Assembly: GCA_030789695.1 (NCBI GenBank)
Contig: JAULAV010003537.1
Span: forward strand, 1-64,000
Direction: 5' to 3'
Length of the DNA stretch: 64,000 bases
DNA from: Scilla litardierei
Lineage: Eukaryota; Streptophyta; Magnoliopsida; Asparagales; Asparagaceae
A program made the position numbers and the translations under genes. Shown one piece after another: positions 43,740 to 56,174 of this stretch. Numbering within the stretch: position 1 is the first letter of the stretch; each line of letters opens with the position of its first letter. The notes under the pieces were generated by a model. The model ran no database searches, had not been told where the DNA came from, and was given only the letters and a program-made list of their open reading frames with translations.

Positions 43740-45422
43740 TAGTTAGCCCACTAACTAAGTCACACTTTTAATTTTGATGATGACAAACAAGTCACATGGC
43801 TACTAATATGGTTGTTGATAGACTTTCAGATCAAAACAAAGCTACATTGACCAAAGAGGCAATTTGGTAATTTTACCTTGCTCAAACTTTTCTTGAAAGT
43901 CAAATATCCTGAAGATGAAAGAATTCATGAAAGATTCAAGCACATGAAGGATTACATATTGGGTCCACTACTAGATTTCTAGTGCATGTTGACTTAAAGA
44001 GTTCTTGTGCATCAAATGGTCTAGTTGGCTATTAGAGTTTTTGTTCAATACAAAGTTTGAGTCCTATTAGTATTCATGTGCACACCAAACAATCAAAAGT
44101 TCTAGTACTACTAGGACTTGGGCTCTCCTCTATATAAACACTTCATGCAGAAATCCTACCCCCATGAGAGTAATAATTCCACAATCTCGATACCCTAGCT
44201 AGCCTGTCCTAATCCTTTGCTAATACCATTGGTCAGCCCTAGCTCTCTCTACTTTGATCAAGCTCCATCTTCATACAAGCCAAAGAGTTTCTCCATTGAT
44301 GAAGCTAGCAAGGGAAAATAGCAAGCATCATCTCCAAGTCATGCAAGCTCCTAGCCATAATTGCCATAAGCATCTCCTTCAAGCAAATCATAGCAAGATT
44401 CAAGAGAACGAAAGCTCTAAGCTCCTTACCATCATTAAGCAAACAAAGCTCTTCATTGATCAAGCATGCAAGCAAGGTGATCAAGCCTAAGCACCAAGCA
44501 TCATCTCACATAAGAGAGGCTAGCAAGCAAAAGCTTGGGTTCTAAATCACGCAAGGGGAGCCACAGAGCCAAAGAGTCAATATCTAAGTAACGCATCCAA
44601 AGCACCATCGAAGAAGAATTAAGTAAACCAAGCATCAAGGCCCTTAACAACTCACGCACAAATCTTGCACTATTCTTCTCACGGGTGCAACCACAAAGTC
44701 CCATAGCTGCACCATGTGGAACTAAGGGAGGGTCGCTCTGCAAAGCCATCAGTCATGACTCACGCATCGGGCCAACTATCAGGCCCAAGTGCTGCAGATT
44801 AAGGCTCTGCCTGCAATTCTTCAACCACTGTAGACTGCTTGCTTTGCGTACAGACCGCAAGTCATGCACCGAGCCCAGTAGCCAATTCCGACTGAGTCGA
44901 AGCGCTAATTCTGCTGAGCCAAGCTATTAATTCCTAGGAGCCAAAATCGACTATTTTATGCACAGACTGCTGCAAAACATATTTGGATCTTGAACTTCAA
45001 AGTACGTTATCTTGAGCTCCAAGACTCTTATTGACGAATTGTTTTCACTAACACGATCACGACCTCGCAACCTATGCTACGGTGATATCTTCATGATTTA
45101 TTACTTTAGTTTTAGATCAGTTATTATTATCTTGTTGTGAGGTTATATTATTGTATAGTCTCATACAGATGATATCATTCAGCGTTACTTTTGAACTAGT
45201 TTTTTGTGAACGGTTCGGTCACCACCCGTAAGTGTGATCATGTTTTTCTTTTTGGTTATAAAAGGGATAAAACCTCAGGGAGAGGTCGGAGTAGATGTAG
45301 GGAGCCTAGGCGGGGAGCCACTCTGTTAAAAACCTGTGATTGTGTGCACTTTGCATTATTCCACTGCTTATTATTTTTAATTTGTGACATACACCCTATT
45401 CACCCCCTCATGGTGTTTTTCA
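43740..45422 (+). repeat. 5' LTR of copia family C (left border approximate)
   Basis: The words TTTTGATGATGACAAACAAG near 43770 are typical near the start of Sirevirus/Tork-type LTRs. The right border is set by the primer site. CTCTATATAAACACTT at 44130 is a good TATA box. The section 44200-44900 is rich in CAAGCAT, CATAGCAAGC-type words. Confidence 0.55.
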
Positions 45423-45478
45423 ATTGGTATCAGATAGTGATTTCTTTAAACTCAAAGTCTAGTGAAATTTTGATTCTA

Positions 45479-46415
45479 TGGCACAAATTCCATATGCATG
45501 TCCATCTGATCCCCATAACCAAAAAGTAGGACAATCATATCTTAGATCACTCTTATTTGATGGAACTGATTATAGTTATTGGAAACAATGCATGTCCATC
45601 CACATTAAGGGAATTGATATAGCTTTGTAGAGAATAATTAGTGAGGGTTTCATCTTAGTTGAAAAACCTACACTTGAGCAGCAGAAGGATAATGATCAGT
45701 TAGAGAGTCTCAATGCCAAGCCATTAACGTCTTGTATTGTGGTCTTAATAGAAACGAATATAACCGTATCAGTTCTTGTTCCATTGCTAAGGACATTTAG
45801 ACTAGGCTAGAAGTTAATCACGAGGTGACATCTGAAGTAAAGAAAACATGCATTCGCATATTGTTGAAAAATTATGAAAATTTTGTTATGCTTTCGAATG
45901 AAATAATTCATGCCATGTTTTCTCGTTTTGCAGATATTATTAATCCATTGAAGGCGCTTGTAAAAGACATCCAAGAGGGAGACTTGGTTTGTAAGATTTT
46001 ATATTATTTACCTGGTGATTGGATCCAAAAGAGAATTACAATTGAGAAAGCACATGGTATGGTGAACATCACTTTTGAGCAACTCATGGGAAAGTTGATG
46101 GCTTATGAAGTTCAAATGAAGATGATCAATGGAGATGCACCAACGAAAGAGAAAAAGGCTCTAAAAGTGGAAAAGACTGAAAAGAATTTGACCTTCAAAG
46201 CATCCAGGTTCGATAATGAGTCACCTAATAATGCTAATGATGAACAATTTGACCGCCTAGCAGACAGCTTTAAAAGGTTCCTACGGTACAACAAGAAGTT
46301 GAATGAAAGCATATGGGGAATGAGGAAAAAGGAAATAGATGAAGAAGAGGAAACTGTACCATGATGCTTTAATTGCAATGAGAAAGATCATATGAAAGTT
46401 GATTGCCATCTTCTA
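45479..46415 (+). pseudogene. gag of copia family C, broken
   Basis: The ATG at 45479 opens MAQIPYACPS and the conserved SLLFDGTDYSYWKQCMSIHI, then TAG at about 45629 where Trp is expected. After frame changes, a frame from 45825 to 46364 reads VKKTCIRILLKNYENFVML, FSRFADIINPLKAL, KILYYLPGDW and LMAYEVQMKMI, the UBN2-type Gag body. A TGA at 46362 sits just before the zinc knuckle CFNCNEKDHMKVDCH. The frame fades near 46440. The order and motifs are those of plant copia Gag; the stops make it inactive. Confidence 0.8.
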
Positions 46416-46516
46416 AAAAACAAAGTAAAAGAAAAAAGAAGTCAATAGAGACAAGAGGACACAGGAAAGGGATGCTAGCCACATATGGAGACAACGATGT
46501 GTATGACCTGAAACTA

Positions 46517-47576
46517 TGGGGAAAACACTAGAGGGTGGTGAATAGTGCTTTATGATAATAAAAAGGAATTTACACCAAATTAAAATTCCTAATGCAACCA
46601 AGTGTGCAAAATAGATTAATGATAACAACAACACAGAAATTACATGCGCAAACATGGTATATACCCTAATTAGGATTCCCCTGAATCAAATCTCGACTCC
46701 CTGGAATCCTACTCCAGTAAACCACTTGTAAATCTTGCTAGTGATTAGTATCCACTAATACTCAGTTGCCCAATACCGGCAAGTGTAAATCCAATACAAC
46801 CTTTATCACCACTTTCCACAACCCGGGAATGGTCCACTCTCACAAACCGAGAGTAATCTTAACAAAGATAGAAATGAGAAATGAAATATTTCAATATGAA
46901 ATCAATTACACAACATATGCCTTAAATATGACTTTATAGAAATAGGGAAGAAGGTGTGTATGTGATGTGCTCTAAATGATGAGAGTATAAGCACTTACTA
47001 CTTATCTCAATAGAGGACCAAAGTTAACTTGAATATGAGCTTTGAATGCCTTGAATGCTTTTTGGAGACAAGCGTAGAAACTAGGGATTTTGAGCTTGTT
47101 GGAGCTTTGAATGCTTATTCAATATAAATAGTTAATTCGCTAAGAGTTCCAAGAGTTGTAAGTGTTCTAAGAGTTATAAGCGTTCTAAGAGTCGTGAAAT
47201 AAATGCCAACAAATCCTATTTATAAAGCCCAAGAATCACACAGTTCTAAGAGTCGTGAAATAAATCCCAACAAATCCTATTTATAAAGCCCAAGAATCGC
47301 ACCAAAATTAGATGCAAATCTGGAGCATTAAATGCTTAAAACGTCTCTTAACTGGCAGATGTCACAGTCACCAGTCGACTGGAGAACACCTATCAGACGC
47401 ATGGTGAATTGTGTAGATATGGTAATTAATGTTGTTTAACGGCTAGTAACAGTCGTCTGAAGAAGACTTTCCAGATGCCCGGTTCATTATGCAGTCATCT
47501 GGCTCTATAACATCATACGCCTGATCAGTCTGGCACTACGAAATAGAGTTGCTAGAATTTTGGCTCATAAGAGGCC
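46517..47576 (-). repeat. Copia LTR-like segment, minus, diverged Sirevirus-like type
   Basis: The left end TGGGGAAAACACTAGAGGG and GGTGAATAGTGC match in order the ends of the 56175 LTR (ACTAGAGGGGGGTGAATAGTAC). ACAAACCGAGAGTAATCTT near 46843 also aligns with ACAACCGAGAGAAAAACTT near 56532. Dyads CCAGTCGACTGG (47370s) and CAGTCGTCTG / CAGATG replace the TAGTCGGT array. The right end was not found. Confidence 0.5.
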
Positions 47577-47841
47577 AGACTATTGGAAGATATGTGCCCT
47601 CGAGACAATTAATCTGAGAGAACATCTTGTTCAAATTTAAACGGTACTAATTATCATAGTATGAATAAAATATTTTTTTAATACTTGGATAATTTCCTTA
47701 GACTTAAAGTAAGGTCATACACGTATCTAGATGGAGATCTCGATTATGGAAAGTGAATGACCGATAGGAACTTGAGTCTTAAAGCATTCAGGGTCATAGA
47801 TGTGTGGAGAAAAGGATATCGGCACATCAGACAGACCATTG
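47577..47841 (+). repeat. Copia family B LTR fragment
   Basis: It opens TATTGGAAGATATGTGCC and aligns over its length with the inverse of 33889-33620 (TGTTGGGAGATG, CTTGTTCAAA, GAGAAAAGGATATCG, CACATC). It is cut at 47841 by the Tekay-like element, whose insertion explains the sudden end inside CATTGTGTC. Confidence 0.6.
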
Positions 47842-50633
47842 TGTCATGCCCCGCTCTCCCCAAGTATGAGAGGCGTAGCTGACGAGCTGTCGTAGTATTC
47901 AGACTCAGGCTTCAAGCCCTCTTATATAAACACGACTAGACAAATTTTTGTGTGTGGTTAACTTAATTAAATAGCAGGCCACTGCAACGACACTGGAATA
48001 GTACACAAAGAAAAGTAAAGTGCTCCAAACAGAAATAAAACTCGCAGTACTAAAAGAAAAGTACAACATCACAGAACATTACATTACATATATACAGAGT
48101 TCATTTACATACATCATCTGATCGAAGTGGGTACAAAAGTGGGGTACAACAAAAAGAAGAAAGCCCCAACCCAAAAAGTGCAAAGGGTCCACACCCGGTA
48201 CAACGCACCGACTAGTCTAACCCCGGGAAGTCCAACTGTACAAAGTCACCCGTAGGCTCTACCTCAGCTGTACTGGCACCGGTCTCTGACTCCAGAGCCC
48301 TCACAGTCTGCTCGGGTCCCGCACCTAAAAACCACAAGTTGGGACACGTCAACGCGTGACCCAGTAGAAACTCCTAACCCTCTAGTAGGACCCAGTTTTA
48401 GAACTGGTCTCCCTAACTAGTCAACTATCTAAGTGTCACATCAACTACAGAAATAATGCAGAAATTAAGGAACTAAACAGAAGTACTGGAAATAAATAAA
48501 AGTAAACATAATTGAAGTACAATTACTAATTAAATTAATTAAAATTAAACATTGTTTCTGATTTGGAACCCGGGTAAACCGTAGGATGCTAAGGAAGCAG
48601 ACTTCACCCAGGGTGGATGAAAAAGTGGTACCACTCCAGCAACACGTGCACTGAAGGGGCCTCTAGTAACTCCGTACCCAAACAGGGCAAGGTACAGGAG
48701 CGAGACTCATCTTGGTTTTTTCTTGGAACAAACGGAGAAAACCATCATTTACCGACATGGTGCGACACGAGGACACCAGCGGCCTCTCTAGCCCTCTCAA
48801 ACTCCCCTTCCGGGGACGACACATCGGACGAGATATGCTACTATTGTCCGCTCCTTAACACCTAAAATTTACCAGTGTTCTCCCAAACCCACATCCGGCG
48901 TCTCACCCATTTCAGAATGGATTGAGCGCTCCCGATGTCAAACTATCTGCTCACTCTCAGTTTTAAGAATTTTTTCGTCATTGTATCTCATCGTTGTTTT
49001 CGACAATGATTCGTTAGCGATCTCAACTACCGAATTTACTTCATCATTACACTTATCTCGTATCCTTATCATCACATAGAGCACAACATATAATAGCATG
49101 ATAATTGAAATTGAACAAAAACATAAAATAGTAAAGCATGTCATAATAGTATTGTAAAACTTGAACTGTCTAAAATGTTACAGCAGAAAGAACAGTGCTT
49201 TAGACCTATCTACAGTCAGCTTTAGCCTCTGGTCTCTCTCTAAAGTTGTAGATAATTTTCTCCTGATTTCCGTGGTATCCTAGATTGTATTTTTCTGATT
49301 TTTCTACTATTTTCTACGATTTTTCTAAGTTGCTGTCGTGTACCAAGAAAAATTCTAGCACCTTAATTTTCTAACTAAACTAGTTTCTAACATAGTTGGG
49401 TGCCATTAATTGACATAACTATACTAGCATGATAATAAGATTACAACATTACAAGATATTAATATACTTCTAACTCTACAAAAAGATTATTTTTATTATT
49501 AACATATACCTCTAACTCTACAAAAAGATTATTTTTATTATTAACATACATTACACAAATGAGGCTATATTACTTGCAACCTATCACTTAATGAAACTAG
49601 CATGAAAACTAACTTCCTAAACATAACAAACCACAAACTAGCACTCTTTAACAAGATAACATATAACTCATTCTCTCAATTTTTCAACATGGCACAATAT
49701 TACTAATTTAGAGTATTAAAACATAATGAGAACAAAACATATTAATTCTTGATACCTAAGGACCAACATGCTACCAATTTGAAGTAATCAACATGGAGCA
49801 AAAATTGAAATTGCTAAGGCATAGATCCTATCCTGAATTTCAAAACATAGTTTCAACAAAAAATTTATTTATTTTGCTAACTTAATTTAAAACCCTAATT
49901 CTAAAACTAAATTCTACTAAAAATGGTGGGAGTTCCTACCTTAAAAAGTCCTCCAAAATTTATGTTGCCCTTCTTAATCATTGATGAATCTGTGGTCTCC
50001 TCCAATTCCTTCCTTCAATTTCCTAGCTTGGCCTCCAAAAGATGGATTTTTTTTGAAGAGCTTTGGGTGAATTTTTGGAGTTAGTTTGATAAGGAAAATT
50101 TTGAGCTCTTGGTAATGGAAGGGGGAGTGCTTGGAATGGTGTTTTTGGTGGAGGAATGAAGAAACAAGGGGATAAATGAGGGAGGCTTGGGTCGGCCTGG
50201 TGTGGGGGAAGAGAGGAGAGTGAGAGAGAGAAAGAGATTTTCTTGTTTTTGTTTTTATTTTCCTTGAAAATTGGTTCTCCTAATTTCCTCTCATCCACAC
50301 ATCTAGTTAAGATGAAGCCATGTGTTTCTCTTTTTAGCTTGCAAGATGACACCTTAACAAGTGAGGTGGCATGGTAAAAAAAATTTAAATTTGTATTTGT
50401 ATTTTATGAAAAATAAAAATACATGATGAAATACCTTATACACCTTAAATACATGATATTCATCCAAATACTCCTATTTACTAATACCAAATGATGGGTT
50501 TAAAAATCTTTTAAAAATAATTCCTACACCAAATAATTAAAAGAAAAATACGAGCATACTCTCAAAAATTTTACGTACGCATCTACGCAAAAAAAACGTA
50601 CAAATACACGTACTTAAAATTGGGGCCATTACA
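47842..50633 (-). repeat. 3' LTR of Tekay-like element
   Basis: 2.8 kb, TGTAATGGCCCC at 50633 to GGGGCATGACA at 47842 on the minus strand, both usual for Tekay LTRs. No gene inside. A direct repeat of about 50 bp (ACTCTACAAAAAGATTATTTTTATTATTAACATA-type) stands at 49470-49550. Confidence 0.75.
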
Positions 50634-50656
50634 TACTACCCCCCTTAAAATAAATT
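50634..50656 (-). other. Polypurine tract of Tekay-like element
   Basis: The minus strand reads TTTTAAGGGGGGTAGTA directly before TGTAATGG. Confidence 0.7.
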
Positions 50657-50689
50657 CCGCCCTTGGAATTTCAAAATAAGGGAGAAAAA

Positions 50690-52392
50690 ATTTCTATACA
50701 TCTCATTACATACTTAACGAAAATTACATCAAATAAACAAGTAAGGGTACTTCTCTCTCATCTCATCCTCGAGTTCCCAGGTAGACTCTCCTGGTGACTG
50801 TCGGTGCTAATAACCCTCACCAGATTGATTGACTTCTTCCTCAGCATCTTCTACCTCCGGTCTAGAATAGCCACAGGCTGCTGATCATATGTCAAGTCTG
50901 GACGCACTTCAATCTTCGAGAAGTCGACGACATGATCAGGATTCCCAACGCATCTCCTGAGTTGCGATATGTGAAACACATTATGCACTCCTTCAAGAGA
51001 TGCTGGCAAGGCAATTCTATAAGCCACTTATCCAACACGAGCTAAGACTTTGAAAGGTCCAATATATCTTGGGCTCAGCTTACCTCGCCTTCCAAAATGG
51101 ATTAGCCCTCGTGTTGGTGAAATCTTCAAAAATACTAGCTCGCCTGGCTGAAACTCTAAGTGTCGCCTCTTCGCATCTGCCCAGTGCTTATAACGGTCTT
51201 GGGCTATGCAAAGATTATCTCTGACGACTCTCACAACTTCCACGGTTTCAACGATCATATTAGAGCCCAACAATTCACGATCTCCAACATCATCCCAACT
51301 AAGAGGAGATCGGCACTTCCTCCCATACAGAGCTACAAATGGCGCCATGCCTATACTGGCTTGTAAACTATTATTATAAGCGAACTCTACCAGATGTAGA
51401 TGTTCATCCCAAGAGCCCTTGAAATCCAGCATGCACGCCCTCAACATATCTTCCAGAATTGAATTGTCCTCTCCGACTGACCGTCTGTTTGTGGATGGTA
51501 TGCAGTGTTGAAACTCTGTTGAATTCCCAAGCTAGCCTGCAGGCTTCTCCAAAAGTGAGAGGTGAATCTAGTGTCACGGTCAGAGACTATGCATACAGGC
51601 ACTCCGTGAAGCCTCACGATTTCCTGCATACACGACTTAATCAGGACCTAGACCAACAACAAAACAGACAGAGATACAAAACAGGAAATTTCACCTCCAT
51701 ATATCTCTTAGCAAGATGGCATGTCGACTGGCCCACTCGAAAAGGTATGAAGTGAGCTAATTTGGTCAACCGGTCAACGATTACCCAAATATCATCATTT
51801 TCTCGAGGATTGCGAGGTAAGCCGGGTACGAAATCCATCGTCACATGCTGCCACTTCCACTCTGGAATCGGAAGAGGCTGCATTAATCCTGCCGTTCTCT
51901 GGTGCTCGGCTTTGACTTGCTGACATGTTAAACATGAAGCTACACTCCATCTACACTACGCTTCATGTCGTGCCACCAAAAATGTTGTTGTAGATCACGA
52001 TACATTTTGTTGCCTCCGGGATGAATAGAATAAGGTGAGCTATGAGCCTCTCTCAATAATTCATCCCGAATGTCACCCGATGGCACACAAATTCTGCTCC
52101 CAAAACGTAGAGACCCATCTTCATGAATAAAAAAAAACATTACGAAGTCCGGCCTCTGTCTGCTCTCGGATCTTCTTCAACTTCTCATCTCCAGACTGAG
52201 CTGCCTTAATCCTTTCAACCAAATCAGATTGAACTTGCAAATTCATCATTACTACTGATGTACCAGGTAAGATAACTTCAATCTCCATCTGCCGAATATC
52301 ACCCCAAAGTTCTCTTTGTGTCGTCAACATCATCACTGCTGGCATGCGACTAAGAGCATCAGGTACTACGTTGACTTTTTCAGGGTGATACT
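50690..52392 (-). pseudogene. Integrase and chromodomain part of Tekay-like pol
   Basis: From 52380 leftward: HPEKVNVVPDALSR (end of RNase H region), the zinc-binding lead (LLREAHSSPYSIHPGGNKMYRDL, HFWWHDMK), a break near 51935, then the core: MDFVPGLPR and VDRLTKLAHF (first Asp kept), VSDRDTRFTSHFW (second Asp kept), YHPQTDGQSERTIQ (Glu kept), FAYNNSLQASIGMAP, GKLSPRYIGPF. The frame breaks by stop or shift at about 51935, 51640 and 51445. A chromodomain with ILDRRVED, STWELEDEMRERYPYLF lies at 50860-50700, shortened in the middle. The three catalytic residues survive, unlike in the element at 6209. Confidence 0.8.
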
Positions 52393-54116
52393 CGTTGAGT
52401 ATTGATTCCCCGGATTTGGTTTTGGATGATGAGCAAACATAAATATCGTGCACTAAATGTTTGTGAGCGCAGTTATGGAGATCATCGCCAAAAGAACACG
52501 TACATCAAAAGCGACGTCTCAAGACTTCTCAAAATGCGTGATCGTGTGCCTGAAGCTTCGTTGAAGCTCAAGGAGCAATATTGAAGTCAAGAAGAATGAA
52601 GATTGAAGCTTTGAAGATGGTTCGTCATGTTTTATCTTTTGTCTTCTAGCTTCATAGAATAGAATGTTAAGCATTGAGTAGGACTTACTTTATAATCTTC
52701 ATTTCGCTCATATCTTAGAACTAGGATTATCATAGAAGCCATTAGAAACTTTCCTGAAGCTTATCGCTTCTTCCCTCGGCTTCTAGTGCATCTTAGTTGG
52801 TTCAAGTAGAAGTACCAACCGACTAGATGACGATCTAGTCGGTCGGCAACTCTTCATGAACCGACTAGATGTCCATGCTCATTTCAGCTCATTCCCTGTT
52901 GATCAATTAGTCGGTCAAAGAAGGTTCACCGACCGACTAGATGACGATCTAGTCGGTTAGGAATCCTTCTCAGACCGACTAGTTATCATTGCCTCATTTC
53001 AGCCTGAGCTACTGTTTTGAGTTAGTCGGTCTAAGAACGATTGTCGACTGACTAGTTGAGAAACTAGTCGGTTGGAATTTGTTCTCAGACCGACTAGTTC
53101 AACTTGTTTTCAGACTATTTGTTTTGACTCTTAGTCGGTCAAAGAACACTCACCGACCGACTAGTTGTGAAACTAGTTGGTTGGCAAGTCTTCTTAGACC
53201 GACTAGTTCCTTATTGTCTGAACTTTCTCTTTTGGATGTCGAGCTGTTAGTCGGTTCATGTTGAATCACCAACCCACTAGTTGAGAAACTAGTCGGTCAG
53301 TGATCCTTCTTAGACCGACTAACTGCTTCAGAAATATGACCGTTGGGAATCTTTTGAGCACGATTTTTCTTGCCTCTATAAATACAAACCTGATTCGTTT
53401 GAGGCAAAGTGAGAGGTCCATTATCCAAGTTATTTCAGACCTAAGAGAAGAGTTTTCTCAAGCTAATTCTAAGCTCTCTCTTCTCACCTAGAATCTCTCC
53501 TTCACCCCTTGAGCAAAATTCCTCAAGAGAGATTCTCTCCATTGTGAGCCATTCAAGCCAAGGGCTTTGAATCCAAGTCACCAACTCCACCCTAGGCTTC
53601 CATTGCTGGTCAACTTCTTGGAGCTAGGGTTTGGTGCTTGCTTCTTCCTCAAAATCCCTTCTTGCCCTAATTTGGTAAGTATACTCAAGGCATAGGATTT
53701 TGTGGTAAGTGTTTCATTATTTCATCGCATTTGATATTCGATTTGTTCTCTCAGTTGTGAGGGAAGGGTGTGATCCCGGTTTGTGGGAGTCACATGTCAT
53801 TTGTATGATTTGGTCTTGTGAAGGTTTTTCACAAGAATTTCATAGTGCTAAATCTTGGGTTAGTGTTTTCTAACTCAAGTATCCGGAGGGGATCCGGGTG
53901 GTTGGGACGTAGGATCACCGGGAACAAGTCGGGGAGACTTGGGTGGATCCGAACCCGTTACATACTTTGTTTGCGTTGTCCGTTCTTGTTGTGTGTTGTC
54001 TATTCCGCATTATTGTTTGTATGTTTGCACAATAATTAGGAATAACACTCTTGATTATTTTAAAGTACTATCCACCCCCCTCTAGTACATGTGCAGTAGC
54101 TTCACAGGGCACTACA
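52393..54116 (+). repeat. Solo LTR of Sirevirus-like family S
   Basis: 1724 bp, same segment order as 2261-3992; the first T is mutated to C. ATACT stands at 52388-52392 and 54117-54121. It splits the gypsy pol between LQY and HPEKV. No internal sequence remains, so it formed by recombination between LTRs. It contains the palindrome array at 52820-53330. Confidence 0.92.
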
Positions 54117-54121
54117 ATACT

Positions 54122-55471
54122 GGAGGTTAACATCATAACCAGCCATCAACTCGAGCCATCTGCGTTGCCTCATATTTAGCTCTTTTTGAGTGAACACGTA
54201 CTTCAAACTCTTGTGATCTGTGTATGTCTTTACACGTTCACCAGAAGAAAATGCCTCCACAACTTCAATGCAAATACCACTGTTGCTAACTCCAAGTCAT
54301 GCGTAGGATAGTTCCTCTCTTGCATCTTCAACAATCTAGAAGCATAAGCTACTACCCTACCATGCTGATTGAGAACACATCCCAATCCTCTGCCTGACGT
54401 GTCACAGAAAATCTCATATCCACCTGAACGGTCTGGAATCGTCAGAAAAGGTGCAGTGATCAATCTATGCTTCAGTTCATCAAATGCTCACTGACATTCC
54501 TCTAACCAATTGTAAGCAACATTCTTCTTGGTTAGATGAGTCATTGGTACATTGATCTTAGAGAAATCCTTGATGAACTTCCTATAGTACCCAGCCAATC
54601 CCAAGAAGCTTCTGATCTCTGTGACTGACTTAGGAACTGGCCACTTCTCTACTGCCACAACCTTCTCTGGATCTACAGCTATCCCATTTACAAACACAAC
54701 ATGTCCCAGAAAAGCAACTTTGGTCAGCCAAAACTGACACTTGCTATACTTAGCAGATAACTGGTGTTGCCTCAGAGTTTCCAAGACTATCTTCAGATGC
54801 TCCGCATGATCTTCCTCTGACCTTAAGTACACCAAAATATCGTCAATGAAGACGACCACAAACTTTTTCAAGTACTCATAGAAGACTTGGTTCATCAATC
54901 TCATGAATGTGGATGGTGCATTAGTAACACCGAAAGGCATCACTAAGAACTCATAATGACCATAACGGGTTCGAAATGCAGTCTTCGGAATATCTGATCC
55001 TCTGACCTTCACCTGGTGATACCCACTTCTTAAATCCAGCTTCGAATATACACACAATCCACCCAGCTGATCGAAGATGTCATCAATCCTAAGAAGAGGA
55101 TACTTGTTCTTCACAGTAACCTTGTTCAACTCCCGATAATCGGTGCACATCCTTCGAGATCTGTCCTTCTTATTCACCAAAAGCATTGGCGCACCCCATG
55201 GTGACACACTTGGCTGAATCAAACCATGTTCTGATAAATCGTTCAACTGACTACAAAGCTCTGCTAACTCTGGAGGAGCCATACGGTATGGAGCCTTCGC
55301 AATCGGTTGAGTGCATGGAATGAGATCAATGGTGAACTCCAAAGATCTATCAGGAGGAAGTCCATAGATATCGTCTGGAAAGACATCAGGAAAATCCCGG
55401 ACTACCATTGGCAATACAGGTTCAGCTTCCATCTCCATCATCACTTCTACTGGGCTGGACTTAAACTTCAA
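54122..55471 (-). pseudogene. RT and RNase H part of Tekay-like pol
   Basis: A frame of 327 codons (55471-54488) is intact: [65 protein letters not shown] and the catalytic FIDDILVY, then [11 protein letters not shown]. It stops with a TGA at 54488 just before the RNase H lead, which resumes as [20 protein letters not shown] at 54463 and runs to about 54230, then changes frame (KTYTDHKSLKYVF on the next frame) up to the solo LTR. The RT block alone looks undamaged. Confidence 0.85.
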
Positions 55472-55525
55472 TGGTCCAAGGGAACTACTACCACTAAGAA
55501 ATTCAAACTCTGGATGATCAGGAAT

Positions 55526-55870
55526 TTAAAATACTATCTTCCTGAGTCTACAATCTATAATGGCATAAACCATCCCTAACCAATCCATCCCAAACACTGC
55601 TTCAAAGTGAGGCATCTCCATCACTAAGAAATCTGCAAACAGTCTACGTCCACAAATCTCTACAGGACACTGTCGGTATCCTGAAGAACTGCGGATCACT
55701 CCACTCCCTGTATGGATATTCCAACTAGAAGCAAAGAAATCTACCACTAATGAATTCCTAGTCACAAACTGTTGAGACAGGAAGCAATGGGATGCTCCTG
55801 AATCAAAAAGTGACAAGGGATGGAAGGAAGCAACTCTAATAACACCTAAGAGAATAAACATAATTAACAT
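55526..55870 (-). pseudogene. Aspartic protease part of Tekay-like pol
   Basis: DSGASHCFLSQQF holds the active-site DSG. It is followed by ICGRRLFADFLV and FGMDWLGMVYAIIDC, the usual lead to RT. A TAA after RKIVF (55526) separates it from the RT frame. The part right of 55870 (MSAVEAEDTGRVITG, about 55995-55950) is the end of gag. Confidence 0.75.
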
Positions 55871-55929
55871 AAGAGTCTAATCATCCTAATCACATCAACA
55901 AATATAACATACAATAATGGAAATAAGAA

Positions 55930-56174
55930 AGCATTCGTCCCTGAAAATAAATAGGTACCAGTGATAACTCGACCGGTGTCCTCTGCCTCAACAGCTGACA
56001 TGGTGAAAGCCTGACGCCTCGGCGTCGCTCTCCTGGGGGTTTGCTGCTACTGGGGAGGTCTAGGTGGTCCTCTCGGAGTCACTGTATCAGGTGCTGGTGG
56101 CAGCGACGGCAGTGGAAGCCTCTGTGGAGCCGACGGAAGGGTCCTCTGCTGCATCGGCCGGATTGCCACTGGTG
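55930..56174 (-). pseudogene. Gag C-terminal end of Tekay-like element
   Basis: Pro/Arg-rich stretch (TVTPRGPPRPPQ) with one stop, then RRQAFTMSAVEAEDTGRVITG, which matches the Gag-protease junction of Tekay elements (xVxAMxxxEA...VVTG). Cut at 56174 by the next element. Confidence 0.6.

Larger units (their letters stand above)
43740..46516 (+). mobile_element. Ty1/copia element (family C), 5' LTR and gag only
   Basis: An LTR of about 1.7 kb ends at 45422 (GTGTTTTTCA), followed by TTGGTATCAGAT at 45424 as tRNA-Met primer site and a gag frame from 45479. The LTR start is not firm. The element breaks at 46516, where a minus-strand LTR begins. No pol remains. Confidence 0.7.
47842..56174 (-). 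mobile_element. Tekay/Del-like Ty3/gypsy element with nested copia solo LTR
   Basis: On the minus strand, from right to left: the end of gag (56170-55930), protease (55870), RT (55471-54488), RNase H, solo LTR insertion (52393-54116), integrase (52380-51030), chromodomain (about 50990-50720), polypurine tract and 3' LTR (50633-47842). The 5' LTR and most of gag are missing, replaced at 56175 by another copia element. RT and integrase motifs and the end of pol are those of Tekay/Del chromoviruses. Confidence 0.85.
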
